DNA of 64,000 nucleotides from Bdellovibrio sp. ArHS (GTDB lineage: Bacteria > Bdellovibrionota > Bdellovibrionia > Bdellovibrionales > Bdellovibrionaceae). The notes under the pieces are model-generated. The model was not told the origin of the DNA and made no database searches. It saw only the letters and a program-made list of their open reading frames with translations. Below, one piece after another: positions 1 to 10,072 of the stretch. Each line of letters starts with the position of its first letter. Position 1 is the stretch's first letter. The translations under genes were made by a program, and so were the position numbers. Where the stretch lies: positions 62,001 to 126,000 of the forward strand of contig NZ_JTEV01000001.1 in the NCBI RefSeq assembly GCF_000786105.1, read 5' to 3'.

Positions 1-81
1 GCACTTTAACTTAAAATATGAGCTTCGCGTCGGCTCGAACGGGCCGTAAAGTATCTTTACAAAGATGGGGTAAATAGTTTC
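1..81 (+). other. Structured leader upstream of metH
   Basis: No gene is visible in these 81 bases. Two adjacent small hairpins can be drawn. One is a 5-bp stem with a GAAC tetraloop at 32-45. The other is a perfect 6-bp stem with a 3-base loop at 46-60. This suggests a structured 5' leader, but the upstream part is cut off and no SAM, SAH or cobalamin riboswitch core can be recognised in what remains. Confidence 0.3.
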
Positions 82-3000
82 ATGAAAAAGTCAGTTCTCC
101 TCAGGGAATTAGAGCAGATACTTCAGAACAAGTTGTTGTTTTTAGATGGAGCAATGGGAACGATGATCCAGCTTCATAAACTCACTGAGGCTGACTATCG
201 TGGTGAAAGATTTCAAAATCATCCCAAGGATCTGAAAGGTAACAACGATCTTTTAGTTTTAACAAAGCCCGAGGTTATCTACGCCATCCATAAGCAGTAT
301 TTGGAGTCAGGTGCGGATATCATCGAGACAAATACATTCAATGGAACGTCGATCGCTCAAGCTGATTACGAGCTTTCGCATTTGGCTTATGAACTTAACG
401 TTGCTGCGGCAAAACTCGCAAAACAAGCCTGCCTTGATTTTGAAAAAGAAACCGGCAAACGATGTTATGTCGCCGGAGCCATTGGACCGACGAATAGGAC
501 TGCCTCGCTCAGTCCGGATGTTAACAATCCAGGATATCGCGCGGTTACTTATGACGAGCTGAAAAACGCGTACAAAGAGCAAGTATTAGGGCTTCTGGAT
601 GGTGGGGCAGATATCCTTCTGCCTGAAACAACTTTTGATACTCTGAACTTAAAAGCCGCTTTGTTTGCGATTTCTGAAGTCGAGGAAGAACGGGGAGAAA
701 AGCTGCCTTTGATGTTATCTGTGACGATCACGGATCTTTCAGGGCGCACTCTTTCTGGACAAACTGTTGAGGCCTTCTGGAATTCAGTTCGCCACTCCAA
801 ACCTTTAAGTGTGGGTATCAACTGCGCGTTGGGTGCAAAAGAAATGCATCCCTATATTCGTGAACTGGCGCGCGTTTCCGATTGTTTTGTATCTTGTTAT
901 CCCAATGCGGGATTGCCTAATCCGCTGAGCCCCACAGGCTATGATGAAACCCCAGAATCTCTGGCCTATCAGTTAGGATTGATGGCCGAAGAGGGCATTG
1001 TAAATATCTTGGGCGGCTGTTGCGGAACGACGCCTGCGCATATCAAAACTATCGCTGATCTTTTGAAAGACAAAAAGCCTCATGCCAAAACTACTGGGAA
1101 AAACGAAGGCATGAAGTTAAGTGGTCTGGAACCTTACAATTTGTCATGGGATCAAGTGCGCAATTTTGTGATGGTGGGGGAAAGAACCAACGTCACCGGA
1201 TCGCCGAAGTTTGCGAAACTTATCAAAGAAGATAAATATGAAGAAGCCGTGAATGTGGCTCGCAGTCAGGTTGAAAATGGTGCCAATATCCTGGATGTCA
1301 ACTTCGACGAAGGAATGATCGATGGCCCGAAGGCCATGACTCGTTTCTTGAACCTCTTGGCGGCGGAACCTGATGTCGCAAAAGTGCCTGTGATGGTTGA
1401 CTCTTCCAAATGGGAAGTGTTGGAAGCCGGTCTTAAATGTCTGCAAGGCAAGCCCATCGTAAACTCCATTTCTTTGAAAGAAGGCGAGGCTGAGTTTTTA
1501 CGTCAGGCGCGACTTCTGCAAAGATATGGGGCTGCTGTTGTCGTCATGGCTTTTGATGAAAAAGGTCAGGCTGTATCACGTGAAGACAAAGTGCGTATTT
1601 GCGAAAGAGCTTACAAGCTTCTGACTGAAAAGTTGGATTTTGATCCAGCGGATATCGTATTCGATCCGAATATTCTGACCGTCGCGACCGGCATGGAAGA
1701 ACACAACAATTACGCGGTGGACTTTATCGAGGCCGTTTCTGAAATTAAGAAAAGATGTCCGGGAGTCTACACTTCCGGAGGAATCTCAAATCTCAGTTTC
1801 AGTTTCCGGGGAAATAATAAAGTTCGCGAAGCGATGCACGCCGTCTTCTTATATCATGCCGTCAAAGCGGGTCTTGATATGGGGATCGTGAATGCGGGGA
1901 TGCTTGAAGTCTATGAACAAGTCGAGCCGCAATTGCGCACCCTGGTCGAAGACGTCGTACTTAATAAGTCTCCGGAATCATCAGAAAAGCTTCTGCGTAT
2001 CGCCGAGCAGTTCAAAGAGGAAAAAGGCGCGGCTAAATCTCAGCACGCGGAAGATTGGCGTAAGCTGTCGTTACAAGAACGGGTTACTCACGCCCTTGTG
2101 AATGGGATCGACACCTACATTGTTGAGGACACTGAAGAGGCCCGAAAGTCTTTGGATCGTCCCTTAAATGTCATCGAAGGTCCGTTGATGGAAGGCATGA
2201 AGGTTGTTGGCGAGCTTTTTGGCACGGGAAAAATGTTCCTGCCTCAAGTAGTAAAAAGCGCGCGGGTTATGAAGAAGGCGGTGGCCTATCTTGAACCTTT
2301 TATGGAAGAGGAAAAGAAATCCAAGTCGAGTCTGCAAAGTCGTGGCACCTTTGTGATCGCAACGGTGAAGGGGGACGTTCATGATATCGGTAAAAACATC
2401 GTTTCTGTCGTCTTGGCTTGTAACGGCTATAAAGTGGTCGATTTGGGGGTGATGACTCCCGTTCAGCAGATTATGAAGTCCATTGAAGAGCATCAAGCCG
2501 ACATGGTCGGTTTGAGTGGTCTGATCACGCCCTCTTTGGATGAAATGATTTTTAACTTGGGCGAGTTTCAGCGTGCGGGCTTGAAGTTGCCGGTGCTGAT
2601 TGGTGGCGCGACCACCAGTAAGATTCACACGGCGGTCAAACTTGACCCTCATTACGAAGGTGTCGTCGCGCACGTGGCGGATGCTTCTTTGGTTGTAGAG
2701 GTTTGTAATAAGCTTTTAAGCCCCAACAGCAAAGAGACCTACACCCAAGAAGTGAAACAAACAAATCACCGAATGAGAGAACAATATGTGACCTCACTCA
2801 ATGAGGCGGAAGCCTTGAGTTTACCAGAGGCTCGCAAGAAGAAGTTCAATTGTGATTGGCAGAACGTTGATATTGCGAAGCCTTCTAAGACGGGTGTTTT
2901 CGAGATCCCTGTTTCGGTTCGGGATGTTGTGGAATATATCGATTGGGGACCCTTTTTCTGGGCGTGGGAGCTTAAAGGCACCTTCCCTAATATTCTTAAA

Positions 3001-3675
3001 TCTGAAAAGTACGGTGAAGAGGCGACCAAGCTCTTTAACGATGCTCAACAAATGCTGAATAAAATCATGCAAGACGATCGCGTACGTCCGCAGGCGCGCG
3101 TGGGCATTTTTGCCGCGAAATCTCAAGAAGATGAGGTTTTTGTATATGATGAATCCGGGGCGACGCTAGAAAAACTTCGTTTTGACCGACAGACACGTAA
3201 AAAAGTAGCGAACAATGATACCTACTATTGTTTGGCCGACTTTGTGGCGCCAGTTGAAGTGCAAAGACAAGACTACATTGGCACTTTCGTAGTGACAGCC
3301 GGTGAAGAAATCGAAAAGATCGCGCGCGAATACGAAAAAGTCCATGACGACTATTCATCGATTTTGGTGAAAGCCATCGGAGATCGTATCGCCGAAGCTT
3401 TGGCCGAGTACACGCATAAGAAAGTGCGCGAAATATTCGGCATTCAAGAAAATCTTTCGAATGCGGATCTGATTGCGGAAAAATATCGCGGCATTCGCCC
3501 GGCGCCGGGTTATCCTGCGTGTCCGGATCACAGCGAAAAAGGCAAATTGTGGAAGCTTCTGCAGGCCAATGAAAACACCTGTGTGCGCTTGACGGAAAAT
3601 TTTGCTATGACACCGCCTTCAAGTGTGTGCGGATATTACTTCATGCACCCACAGGCGAAGTACTTTGCTATCTAG
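82..3675 (+). CDS. metH: Cobalamin-dependent methionine synthase MetH
   Basis: Transfers the methyl group of 5-methyltetrahydrofolate to homocysteine through protein-bound cobalamin, in the cytoplasm. At 1197 residues it has the full four-module length of the family. The modules in order are: a homocysteine/zinc domain (GGCCGT near residue 310 supplies two zinc cysteines), a pterin-binding domain (about 350-620), a cap plus B12 domain with the cobalt-binding motif DVHDIGKN near 767, and a C-terminal AdoMet reactivation domain with [12 protein letters not shown] near 1138. All key motifs are intact. Its stop overlaps the convergent sugar reductase gene by 8 bases. The ribosome binding site is weak (GATGGGG). 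Function is very secure. Confidence 0.97.
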   Translation: MKKSVLLRELEQILQNKLLFLDGAMGTMIQLHKLTEADYRGERFQNHPKDLKGNNDLLVLTKPEVIYAIHKQYLESGADIIETNTFNGTSIAQADYELSHLAYELNVAAAKLAKQACLDFEKETGKRCYVAGAIGPTNRTASLSPDVNNPGYRAVTYDELKNAYKEQVLGLLDGGADILLPETTFDTLNLKAALFAISEVEEERGEKLPLMLSVTITDLSGRTLSGQTVEAFWNSVRHSKPLSVGINCALGAKEMHPYIRELARVSDCFVSCYPNAGLPNPLSPTGYDETPESLAYQLGLMAEEGIVNILGGCCGTTPAHIKTIADLLKDKKPHAKTTGKNEGMKLSGLEPYNLSWDQVRNFVMVGERTNVTGSPKFAKLIKEDKYEEAVNVARSQVENGANILDVNFDEGMIDGPKAMTRFLNLLAAEPDVAKVPVMVDSSKWEVLEAGLKCLQGKPIVNSISLKEGEAEFLRQARLLQRYGAAVVVMAFDEKGQAVSREDKVRICERAYKLLTEKLDFDPADIVFDPNILTVATGMEEHNNYAVDFIEAVSEIKKRCPGVYTSGGISNLSFSFRGNNKVREAMHAVFLYHAVKAGLDMGIVNAGMLEVYEQVEPQLRTLVEDVVLNKSPESSEKLLRIAEQFKEEKGAAKSQHAEDWRKLSLQERVTHALVNGIDTYIVEDTEEARKSLDRPLNVIEGPLMEGMKVVGELFGTGKMFLPQVVKSARVMKKAVAYLEPFMEEEKKSKSSLQSRGTFVIATVKGDVHDIGKNIVSVVLACNGYKVVDLGVMTPVQQIMKSIEEHQADMVGLSGLITPSLDEMIFNLGEFQRAGLKLPVLIGGATTSKIHTAVKLDPHYEGVVAHVADASLVVEVCNKLLSPNSKETYTQEVKQTNHRMREQYVTSLNEAEALSLPEARKKKFNCDWQNVDIAKPSKTGVFEIPVSVRDVVEYIDWGPFFWAWELKGTFPNILKSEKYGEEATKLFNDAQQMLNKIMQDDRVRPQARVGIFAAKSQEDEVFVYDESGATLEKLRFDRQTRKKVANNDTYYCLADFVAPVEVQRQDYIGTFVVTAGEEIEKIAREYEKVHDDYSSILVKAIGDRIAEALAEYTHKKVREIFGIQENLSNADLIAEKYRGIRPAPGYPACPDHSEKGKLWKLLQANENTCVRLTENFAMTPPSSVCGYYFMHPQAKYFAI

Positions 3676-4570
3676 CTCGTGTTTTGTGATATTCCACAGT
3701 CTCGACTAACCCCACATCTAAAGGAGTTTGCGGCTCCCAGCCGTAAACTCTTTTAAGCTTTGAAATGTCAGCCTCAAGATGCATATTCTGATTCGCAGAA
3801 TAGGGGACAGCTCCAAAATGCAGGTCCTCAATATTTGTCCCGATAATTTCTGCAATTTTCAAAACAACGTTCTTTAGAGGTTGGGCTTGCCCTCCCCCCA
3901 GATTGTAAAATCCTGATTCTTTGAGTTCGGCTGTCATAGTCGCAATAAGACGCCCAATATCCCTGGCATGTACATAGTCCCAAATCTGTTTGCACTCTGA
4001 AAGATTCATCGGTTCTTTCTTAAGCAAGGTTTGGATTAGCAGGGACATAAGGGAGCCTTGACGATCTCCGGGGCCATAGGAAGAAAAAAGTCTGAGCCAA
4101 GCGAACTTGATCCCTTGCTCTTTGCAGATTTTTTCGCAAACCAATCCCGTCGCCAGCTTCGCGATCGCATATTTCGTTTGCGGAAGAGTGCTGGTGTTTT
4201 CATCGATTTTTTTGTTATGAACGCCGTACTCGGACTCAGACCCCATGCCGATAAAACTTTTAACTGAGTATTTTCGCGCCAAATTTAACAGGTCGACCGC
4301 CACCTGCAGATTTACTATTTGCGAGTCACTGCCTTTTTCCTTCTGGTCGACGCCGATCCAGCCTAAGTGAACGATGGTATCAGGTCTGAAATTGGCAAAA
4401 GCGTCTTCTATTTTTGCTATCTCACTCAAATCACCCTGAATCGCATAGGCTTGAGGATTTAATTTATCAGGGGTTCGAACAAGACAGGCAACTTCGCAAT
4501 TTCGGTTCAAGAGCTCTTGAACAACAAATCGGCCTATGCCTCCGGTAGCACCTGTTACAAAAACCCTCAT
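3668..4570 (-). CDS. NAD(P)-dependent sugar epimerase/reductase, probably CDP-4-keto-6-deoxyhexose reductase
   Basis: Extended short-chain dehydrogenase of 300 residues. It has the N-terminal Rossmann motif TGATGGIG (GxxGxxG) and the catalytic YxxxK seen as YAIAK. Its start codon overlaps the rfbG stop by one base, so it is translationally coupled to the CDP-glucose pathway genes upstream. The family converts nucleotide-bound 4-ketosugars by reduction or epimerisation, and the context makes the 4-keto product of RfbG the likely substrate. Which stereochemical product forms (abequose-, paratose- or 6-deoxyhexose-type) cannot be read from the sequence. No 3-dehydratase (RfbH/DdhC) gene is present in the window, which argues for a 6-deoxy rather than a 3,6-dideoxy sugar unless that gene lies elsewhere. 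Confidence 0.8.
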   Translation of the reverse strand: MRVFVTGATGGIGRFVVQELLNRNCEVACLVRTPDKLNPQAYAIQGDLSEIAKIEDAFANFRPDTIVHLGWIGVDQKEKGSDSQIVNLQVAVDLLNLARKYSVKSFIGMGSESEYGVHNKKIDENTSTLPQTKYAIAKLATGLVCEKICKEQGIKFAWLRLFSSYGPGDRQGSLMSLLIQTLLKKEPMNLSECKQIWDYVHARDIGRLIATMTAELKESGFYNLGGGQAQPLKNVVLKIAEIIGTNIEDLHFGAVPYSANQNMHLEADISKLKRVYGWEPQTPLDVGLVETVEYHKTRAR

Positions 4571-5643
4571 TAGTCCTCACTCAATTTAAGATAGTCTTGG
4601 ATCTGTTTCAGCGTGACCGCTTTAAGGTTGTCCTTGTTTTTTAGGAACTCACCATACCAAGCCGCAGTGAATGCCACTGTTTCATCCGGAGAAAACGTCG
4701 GGGTCCATCCCAGAAATTCCATCGCTTTACTCGGGTCCAGGCGTAACAGGTTGGCTTCGTGAAATTTACCTGAAGTCGGATCAATTTGATATTCACCATG
4801 GCCAAGGACTTCGATGAATTTTTTCGTTATATACAAGACATTGTGTTTGTTAAGTACGCCCTGGGGTGCCAAGTTATATGGGGTTGAGTGTTTCACGGGA
4901 TCAAGATGGCAGTGCATTCCTAAAGTCAAATATCCTCGCGCAACATCTAAGACGTGTTGCCAGGGGCGAACAGCCTGCGGGTTGCGAAGAATAACGGGTC
5001 TTCTCTCGTCCATGGCTTGAACTATATCGGGGATAATGCGGTCCTTAGCGAAATCGCCGCCGCCGATAACATTGCCAGCTCGCGCAGAGGCGACACCAAC
5101 ACCGATTTTTTTAAAGTAGGAGCGATAATAAGCCGAGATTGCGATTTCGGCCATGGCTTTACTTGCGGAATAAGGATCATGCCCCCCCAATGTCTCGGTT
5201 TCTCGATAGGGCCACAGCCATTCCTGGTTTTCATAACATTTATCACTGGTAATAAAAACACCTGTTTTTATGAAATCAGTCTTGCGCATGATTTCTAAAA
5301 GGTGAATTGTCCCCATGGCATTGGACTGAAATGTTTCAACCGGGTCTTCGTACGAGACGTTGACAATAGGTTGGGCTGCCAAGTGGAGAATAATCTCTGG
5401 CTTTTCCGAGGTGATCACTTTGTGGAACTTTTCATAATCCAGCGTGTTGCCCTCATAAGAGGCCATTTCTTTAGAAAGATTTGTTAAATTGAAGTGATTG
5501 CCGCGATAGTCAATAGGAGCTTTAGAGTAGCCCACGACTTTGGCGCCTAGATCCAAAAGAAGCCAGCTCAGCCAGGAGCCCTTAAATCCCGTGTGACCTG
5601 TAACAAGTACTTTTTTTCCGTTATAAAAAGATCTTAAGTCCAT
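4570..5643 (-). CDS. rfbG: CDP-glucose 4,6-dehydratase
   Basis: Converts CDP-glucose to CDP-4-keto-6-deoxyglucose. The N-terminus carries the signature GHTGFKGSWL of the RfbG/DdhB family, and the length (357 residues from this start) is normal. A further in-frame TTG lies at 5652, but the ATG at 5643 gives the N-terminus typical of the family and is preferred. The gene overlaps the end of rfbF by 10 bases, and its own stop overlaps the start of the reductase gene. The three genes therefore form one tightly coupled operon making a CDP-linked deoxysugar for surface polysaccharide. Confidence 0.93.
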   Translation of the reverse strand: MDLRSFYNGKKVLVTGHTGFKGSWLSWLLLDLGAKVVGYSKAPIDYRGNHFNLTNLSKEMASYEGNTLDYEKFHKVITSEKPEIILHLAAQPIVNVSYEDPVETFQSNAMGTIHLLEIMRKTDFIKTGVFITSDKCYENQEWLWPYRETETLGGHDPYSASKAMAEIAISAYYRSYFKKIGVGVASARAGNVIGGGDFAKDRIIPDIVQAMDERRPVILRNPQAVRPWQHVLDVARGYLTLGMHCHLDPVKHSTPYNLAPQGVLNKHNVLYITKKFIEVLGHGEYQIDPTSGKFHEANLLRLDPSKAMEFLGWTPTFSPDETVAFTAAWYGEFLKNKDNLKAVTLKQIQDYLKLSED

Positions 5644-6410
5644 TTTATCCAAGGTGCTTTTCCGTTTTTAATAAGTTCTTCAAGAAGTGTTTTATCGCGC
5701 AAAGTATCCATGCATTGCCAGAACCCTGAATGCTTATAAGCGTAAAGGTTCTCGCTTCGAGCGATGGTCTCTAGGGGTTCCCTTTCCCACATGATATTGT
5801 CGCCCGAAATATGCTCGAGGACTTTGTTCGAAAGAACAAAGAAGCCACCGTTAATGTAGGTGTGGGTGTTTTCAGGTTTTTCCTTAAATGAAGAAATTCG
5901 GTTGTGGTCGTCAAACTCCAAGACACCGTAACGCTCTGCGGGCTGAACTGCCGTTAAGGTCGCCATTTTACCGTGTTTTTGATGAGACTCAATCAAGTCG
6001 GAGATGTTCACGTCACAGACGCCATCGCCGTAGGTCATACAGAAGGTGTCTTCATTTATTAAATGCTCCTTCAGGCGCTTTAAACGTCCCCCTGTCATGG
6101 TATGTTCGCCCGTATCGACCAATGTCACCTTCCAGGGCTCACTTCGATTGTTGTGGAAGGTCGCCTGATTAGTTGAAAGATCTACGGTCAGATCGCTCAT
6201 GTGTGCACTGTAATTCAAAAAAAAATCTTTGATCATATAGCCTTTATAGCCAAGGCAAATAATGAAATCGTTGATGCCGTAGTGAGAATAGATTTTCATG
6301 ATATGCCAAAGAATCGGTTTTCCACCAATCTCAACCATCGGTTTTGGGCGAAGGGATGTTTCCTCGCTAAGGCGAGTGCCTAATCCTCCTGCTAAAATAA
6401 CTGCTTTCAT
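5634..6410 (-). CDS. rfbF: Glucose-1-phosphate cytidylyltransferase
   Basis: Makes CDP-glucose from CTP and glucose-1-phosphate, the committed step to CDP-deoxysugars. The protein of 258 residues begins with the nucleotidyltransferase signature AGGLGTRL followed by RPKPMVEIGGKPILWHI, which is characteristic of RfbF/DdhA rather than of dTDP- or UDP-specific enzymes. First gene of the rfbF-rfbG-reductase operon; a Shine-Dalgarno AAAGG precedes the ATG. It diverges from the GtrB-like glycosyltransferase across a 69-base intergenic region that must hold both promoters. Confidence 0.95.
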   Translation of the reverse strand: MKAVILAGGLGTRLSEETSLRPKPMVEIGGKPILWHIMKIYSHYGINDFIICLGYKGYMIKDFFLNYSAHMSDLTVDLSTNQATFHNNRSEPWKVTLVDTGEHTMTGGRLKRLKEHLINEDTFCMTYGDGVCDVNISDLIESHQKHGKMATLTAVQPAERYGVLEFDDHNRISSFKEKPENTHTYINGGFFVLSNKVLEHISGDNIMWEREPLETIARSENLYAYKHSGFWQCMDTLRDKTLLEELIKNGKAPWIKWT

Positions 6411-6479
6411 GTCGACCTTTTCTCTGTTATGAAATAAATTCAGTAAAGTTTGTCGTAAACTATAGTTGGGCTTTTAATC

Positions 6480-7427
6480 ATGTCAAACGGAAAACTAATC
6501 AGCGTTGTTACGCCTTGTTTTAACGAAGAAGAGAATGTTCAAGATTGCTACAAAGCGATTAAGAAGATTTTTGAAACGCAGTTGTCGGACTATGACTATG
6601 AGCACATTTTTTGCGACAATGCCTCTGAAGACAGAACCGTCTTCGAGCTAGAGAAAATCGCAGCAAAGGACGCCCGAGTCAAAGTCATCGTCAATGCCAG
6701 TAACTTCGGCTTTTTAAGATCTATGTTCAATGGCGTCATTAGTGCAAAGGGTGATGCTGTGATTCCCATGATGCCAGCGGATCTGCAAGATCCACCTGAA
6801 TTAATTCCTACATTTGTGGAGTATTGGAAAAAAGGCTATAAGGTCGTTTACGGTCAGCGCGACAAAAGAGATGAGCCCTTTCTTATCGAAACTGCTCGGA
6901 AGCTTTACTACAAGTTCGTCAATCGATTTTCAAAAGCAAAAATTCCGCTGGATGCAGGCGAATTTCAGCTTATCGACCGTAAAGTGGTTGAAGCACTGAA
7001 ACTTTTCGATGACTATGAGCCTTATCTGCGCGGTCTTATTGCGCAGTGTGGTTTTAAATCGATTGGTGTTAAGTACTTCATGAAGGCGCGAGAAAAAGGC
7101 ACAGCCAAGGGACGCTTGGGACTCCTTTTTGATCTCGCTCTGAACGGCATAGTTTCTTCGACAACAGTCCCTATTCGCGTCGGACTGATTTTCGGTTTTG
7201 TGATGTCGTTGCTAAGCTTGGGTTATGCCGCTTTCTTGATGATTCTGTTTTTTGTGAATGGTCGTTCGAATGTCAACGCCGGCATGGCAAGCTTGATGGT
7301 TGGTTTATTCTTGTTGAGTGGAATTCAGCTCTTCTTTATCTCTTTGGTCGGAGAATACGTCGCATCAATACACAATCAGGTCCGAAAGGGCCCGTTAGTC
7401 ATAGAAGAGCGGCGAATCAATTTTTAG
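6480..7427 (+). CDS. GtrB-like family 2 glycosyltransferase
   Basis: Membrane-anchored GT2 enzyme of 315 residues, resembling GtrB/polyprenyl-phosphate hexose synthases. It has an N-terminal GT-A domain (SVVTPCFNEEENV near residue 8), the DLQDPP motif near 101 typical of DPM1/GtrB proteins, and two C-terminal transmembrane helices (about 235-265 and 270-300). The family loads a sugar onto a lipid carrier at the inner face of the cytoplasmic membrane. It lies next to CDP-deoxysugar genes and a GT-C-like membrane protein, so a surface-glycan modification role is likely. Its 3' end overlaps the convergent gene by 11 bases. Confidence 0.85.
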   Translation: MSNGKLISVVTPCFNEEENVQDCYKAIKKIFETQLSDYDYEHIFCDNASEDRTVFELEKIAAKDARVKVIVNASNFGFLRSMFNGVISAKGDAVIPMMPADLQDPPELIPTFVEYWKKGYKVVYGQRDKRDEPFLIETARKLYYKFVNRFSKAKIPLDAGEFQLIDRKVVEALKLFDDYEPYLRGLIAQCGFKSIGVKYFMKAREKGTAKGRLGLLFDLALNGIVSSTTVPIRVGLIFGFVMSLLSLGYAAFLMILFFVNGRSNVNAGMASLMVGLFLLSGIQLFFISLVGEYVASIHNQVRKGPLVIEERRINF

Positions 7428-8859
7428 TGGGCACTCTTTGGTAGACCCGAAAGTTTTCTACCTGCGGAATTGGCATGAAGCGAAATGATCCGTATGTGTT
7501 TTGGATCGTATTGAAGAAGTCCTGATTGCCTTTATTTAAAACGACGTAATCAATATCAAATTTATTTGCTTCGTTGAAGAGGGACTCTGGAGTTGCTTGT
7601 AAAAGGCCATTTTCAACCTTGTCACGATAGGTGACTAAAGACTGAATCCGCAACTTTTCGATACCTGGAAAAATAAGCATATGATGAGATAAAACATTCG
7701 CCTTTTCCGGCAAGATTTCTGTGATCACTTCGAGTTCCTGCATTTCTTTATGAGAATGAGTCTTGTAAGCGCCCCAAAATTTAGAAATGTCATAGCCCCA
7801 GGAAACAACTAAAAATACACCGATAGCCGCAACAGGAGTTTTCCAATGATTTACCGAAAGTCGTTCTTCAAATGACCATGTTGCAAGTACCAACATAAAA
7901 GGCAAAGCATACATCAAATAGTTTGTATTATGCCCGTGAGTGACTTGCGCCACACAAAGGGAAAGCAAACCCGTATAGTAGAGCGTTCTTTTATGAAATT
8001 GAATTACATGTTTTCTTGCTGGGAATATTAGTAAAAGCAGCATAATCGAGTAAACGATTTCAGGCGGACTGTGAAAGTATCGCGAGGTTTCAGAAAATAT
8101 TCTGAACACCGACTCCCAACCATATTTGCCCGAAGAGACATCGCGCCAATTCGTGAGTTGAAGATAAAGCTGGTGTAGGTCGGCCCACGATCTCACATCA
8201 AACGTGAAAAAGAATAGAAGACCCCATGTCGCAACAGTTCCAAAGACCAATCCAGCCCACCAACGGCGATAGAGCCAAAGTAGCAAAACAGATGCGCCAG
8301 TGAACACCACACCATTGAGATGAGTGGCGATGCCAATGCCAGAAATAAATGCTGATGTCAGTAGCAGCCATTTTTTGCGGGACTCGAAATAAGAATCCAA
8401 GAGCAGATATGAGAGCAGGCCCCAGAATACCAAATGGGTTTCCGGACGAAAAACAAAACCTAAGTTCATAGTATGAAAGAAGGCTAAAAACAGGGCGAAC
8501 AATAGAAAAATATATTTTTTATTAGAAGAACCACGGCGATACAGAAGTCCTAAAAGGGGTAAAGTGCCTAGGACGTAGATCAGGCTTAAAGATTTTAAAA
8601 CATAAGGTTTGAATCCAAACCAAGTTATCAACCAAGCGCCTTGGATTTGGAATAACTTATGATAGACAAAGAGCTGTTTCTCCGCCGTAAAGAATCCGCG
8701 CATGGCCTCGGATTTTACGTAACCCAATTTGCTAAGCCAATAAGAGTACTCTGCTAACCAGACGTCGTCGATGTGGATGGGGCGTCCCCATAAGCTACTA
8801 ATGAATAGAGCGGCAGAAATCAAAAAGCAGAGAGTGACGCAATTTCTTTTGAGAAACAT
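7417..8859 (-). CDS. Polytopic membrane protein, GT-C (GT39/ArnT-like) glycosyltransferase candidate
   Basis: Protein of 480 residues with an N-terminal helix, the acidic motif HIDDVW in the first extracytoplasmic loop (about residue 29) and roughly ten further hydrophobic helices, followed by a soluble C-terminal part. A DD/DE motif in the first loop is the usual catalytic acidic site of GT-C enzymes that take sugars from polyprenyl phosphate carriers. It could be the partner that uses the lipid-linked sugar made by the convergent GtrB-like enzyme. No strong Shine-Dalgarno is seen. The family call is by topology and motif only. Confidence 0.6.
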   Translation of the reverse strand: MFLKRNCVTLCFLISAALFISSLWGRPIHIDDVWLAEYSYWLSKLGYVKSEAMRGFFTAEKQLFVYHKLFQIQGAWLITWFGFKPYVLKSLSLIYVLGTLPLLGLLYRRGSSNKKYIFLLFALFLAFFHTMNLGFVFRPETHLVFWGLLSYLLLDSYFESRKKWLLLTSAFISGIGIATHLNGVVFTGASVLLLWLYRRWWAGLVFGTVATWGLLFFFTFDVRSWADLHQLYLQLTNWRDVSSGKYGWESVFRIFSETSRYFHSPPEIVYSIMLLLLIFPARKHVIQFHKRTLYYTGLLSLCVAQVTHGHNTNYLMYALPFMLVLATWSFEERLSVNHWKTPVAAIGVFLVVSWGYDISKFWGAYKTHSHKEMQELEVITEILPEKANVLSHHMLIFPGIEKLRIQSLVTYRDKVENGLLQATPESLFNEANKFDIDYVVLNKGNQDFFNTIQNTYGSFRFMPIPQVENFRVYQRVPTKN

Positions 8860-8919
8860 ACTCGAGGGAGTTTAGGACTCGGTGTGAAAATATACTAGTT
8901 TTTTTGTCCCCGTGGCGTG

Positions 8920-9381
8920 TCAAAATCTGACTCGTATACCAAGCCCCACATCCAGATCAACATCTGTTTTCGGGGCTAAATCCAAGGCTGCGGAGATTTC
9001 TCCGAAGACTTCCAGATTGGGATTGGTGAAATTATAAAGCAACCCTAAAGGGGCGCGGGGACCCACGGCTACGTCGCCGTCGTATTTCCCTTCTTGAATT
9101 GTTATCACGCGCACACCCAGGCCATAATACATTTCCAGGGGGCCTTCACTGGTCCCAATCGTGCGCGCCCGATCCCACAGGTATGTGGCATGTAAATGCA
9201 GGCCTTCATAGTGGCTTGAAGAGTAAGCCAGGGCTCCTTCTAAAGAGTGGCGGTTGTCCAGTCCCAAACGGCCCGAAATACCGGTGGGGTCGCCCAGAAC
9301 TATGCCAATCCCTGAATCCGCATATGCTCTGTAGGTGAGTAGTGTCGTGAGTAAGACCAGCAGAATAAAGAACTTCATCAT
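8920..9381 (-). CDS. Small exported, probably outer-membrane protein
   Basis: 153 residues. The start chosen is the first of two tandem ATGs behind GGAGG with a 6-base spacer. The N-terminus is a clear signal peptide ending YRAYA|DSG. The mature part alternates polar and hydrophobic residues, is rich in Gly, Tyr and Leu, and ends in a phenylalanine (GIRVRF), features of small beta-barrel outer-membrane proteins. The segment GIVLGDPTGISGRL near the mature N-terminus recalls uncharacterised outer-membrane-barrel families. No specific function can be assigned. Confidence 0.7.
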   Translation of the reverse strand: MMKFFILLVLLTTLLTYRAYADSGIGIVLGDPTGISGRLGLDNRHSLEGALAYSSSHYEGLHLHATYLWDRARTIGTSEGPLEMYYGLGVRVITIQEGKYDGDVAVGPRAPLGLLYNFTNPNLEVFGEISAALDLAPKTDVDLDVGLGIRVRF

Positions 9382-9520
9382 GATGTTCCTCCACAAGTTG
9401 ATTATGCCAAATCCGCGGCACGTGACCACAAAAACTCATCAACTCGTTTCAATATCAATCTTGCTGCCAAGACTTTTGACAAAATACTTAAAACTCTCTG
9501 CGGCTGTCTCAGAACCGTAA

Positions 9521-9943
9521 CTATTTATTTTTCACTACGAGCTCTTTATAACCAGTGTGGCCGTCTTGCTCGCGAGCGAAAGTAAGCTCGGTGTTTTCTA
9601 ACAAAATAATTTCTGCCGTGGTGTGAATCAGACACCCATCCATCAGATGTCCGCCGATGACGGTGCCTTCGAAGTTGCTTAAGGAGATATGCATGTGAAT
9701 GCCTTCCGCGCTCACGGTGCCATTCAAAGATATGATTTCAAAGGGACCCTGGAATTCGACCACATCTTTTCCACCAGCAAGGCGAATATGGGCTTTGGAC
9801 AGACTGCCTACGCTGCAAATAACAGTGGCCGCGTGAAGATGATGCATTTGACAGTAGTAAAGCAATTCCTTCTTTAGATCCTGCTGAGGGCGCAAACGGA
9901 AGCAATGACTGACAACAGAACTTGTATGAGATTGAGTCGCCAT
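9521..9943 (-). CDS. PPC/DUF296-domain protein
   Basis: A 140-residue single-domain protein matching the PPC (plant and prokaryote conserved, DUF296) fold. Visible landmarks are HMHISLSN near residue 84 and GGHLMDGCLIHTTAEI near 98-113. They carry the conserved histidines and the glycine-rich turn that form the trimer metal-binding site in structurally studied members. Bacterial members are small soluble trimers of unknown function; in plants the domain is fused to AT-hooks. A good Shine-Dalgarno (GAGAGGAC) precedes the ATG. It stands alone, with no operon partner. Confidence 0.85.
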   Translation of the reverse strand: MATQSHTSSVVSHCFRLRPQQDLKKELLYYCQMHHLHAATVICSVGSLSKAHIRLAGGKDVVEFQGPFEIISLNGTVSAEGIHMHISLSNFEGTVIGGHLMDGCLIHTTAEIILLENTELTFAREQDGHTGYKELVVKNK

Positions 9944-10072
9944 ATTTGTCCTCTCTTTAAAAGAATATTTTCGGAGCCCTTTGCAGAATCGTCAACGTCT
10001 ATAAAGAGGGAATGTAAAGGTTGAACTTCTGCACGTCGTTCTGAATCTGTCCGCAGGAAGATCTGTTCGCGA

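Noticed and set aside
1-81. SAM, SAH or cobalamin riboswitch before metH
   Set aside because: Only two small hairpins are visible, and none of the conserved cores can be found in the 81 bases available; the rest lies outside the window.
2164-2673. 169-residue open frame opposite metH
   Set aside because: Antisense shadow across the B12 domain of MetH, which is fully conserved on the plus strand.
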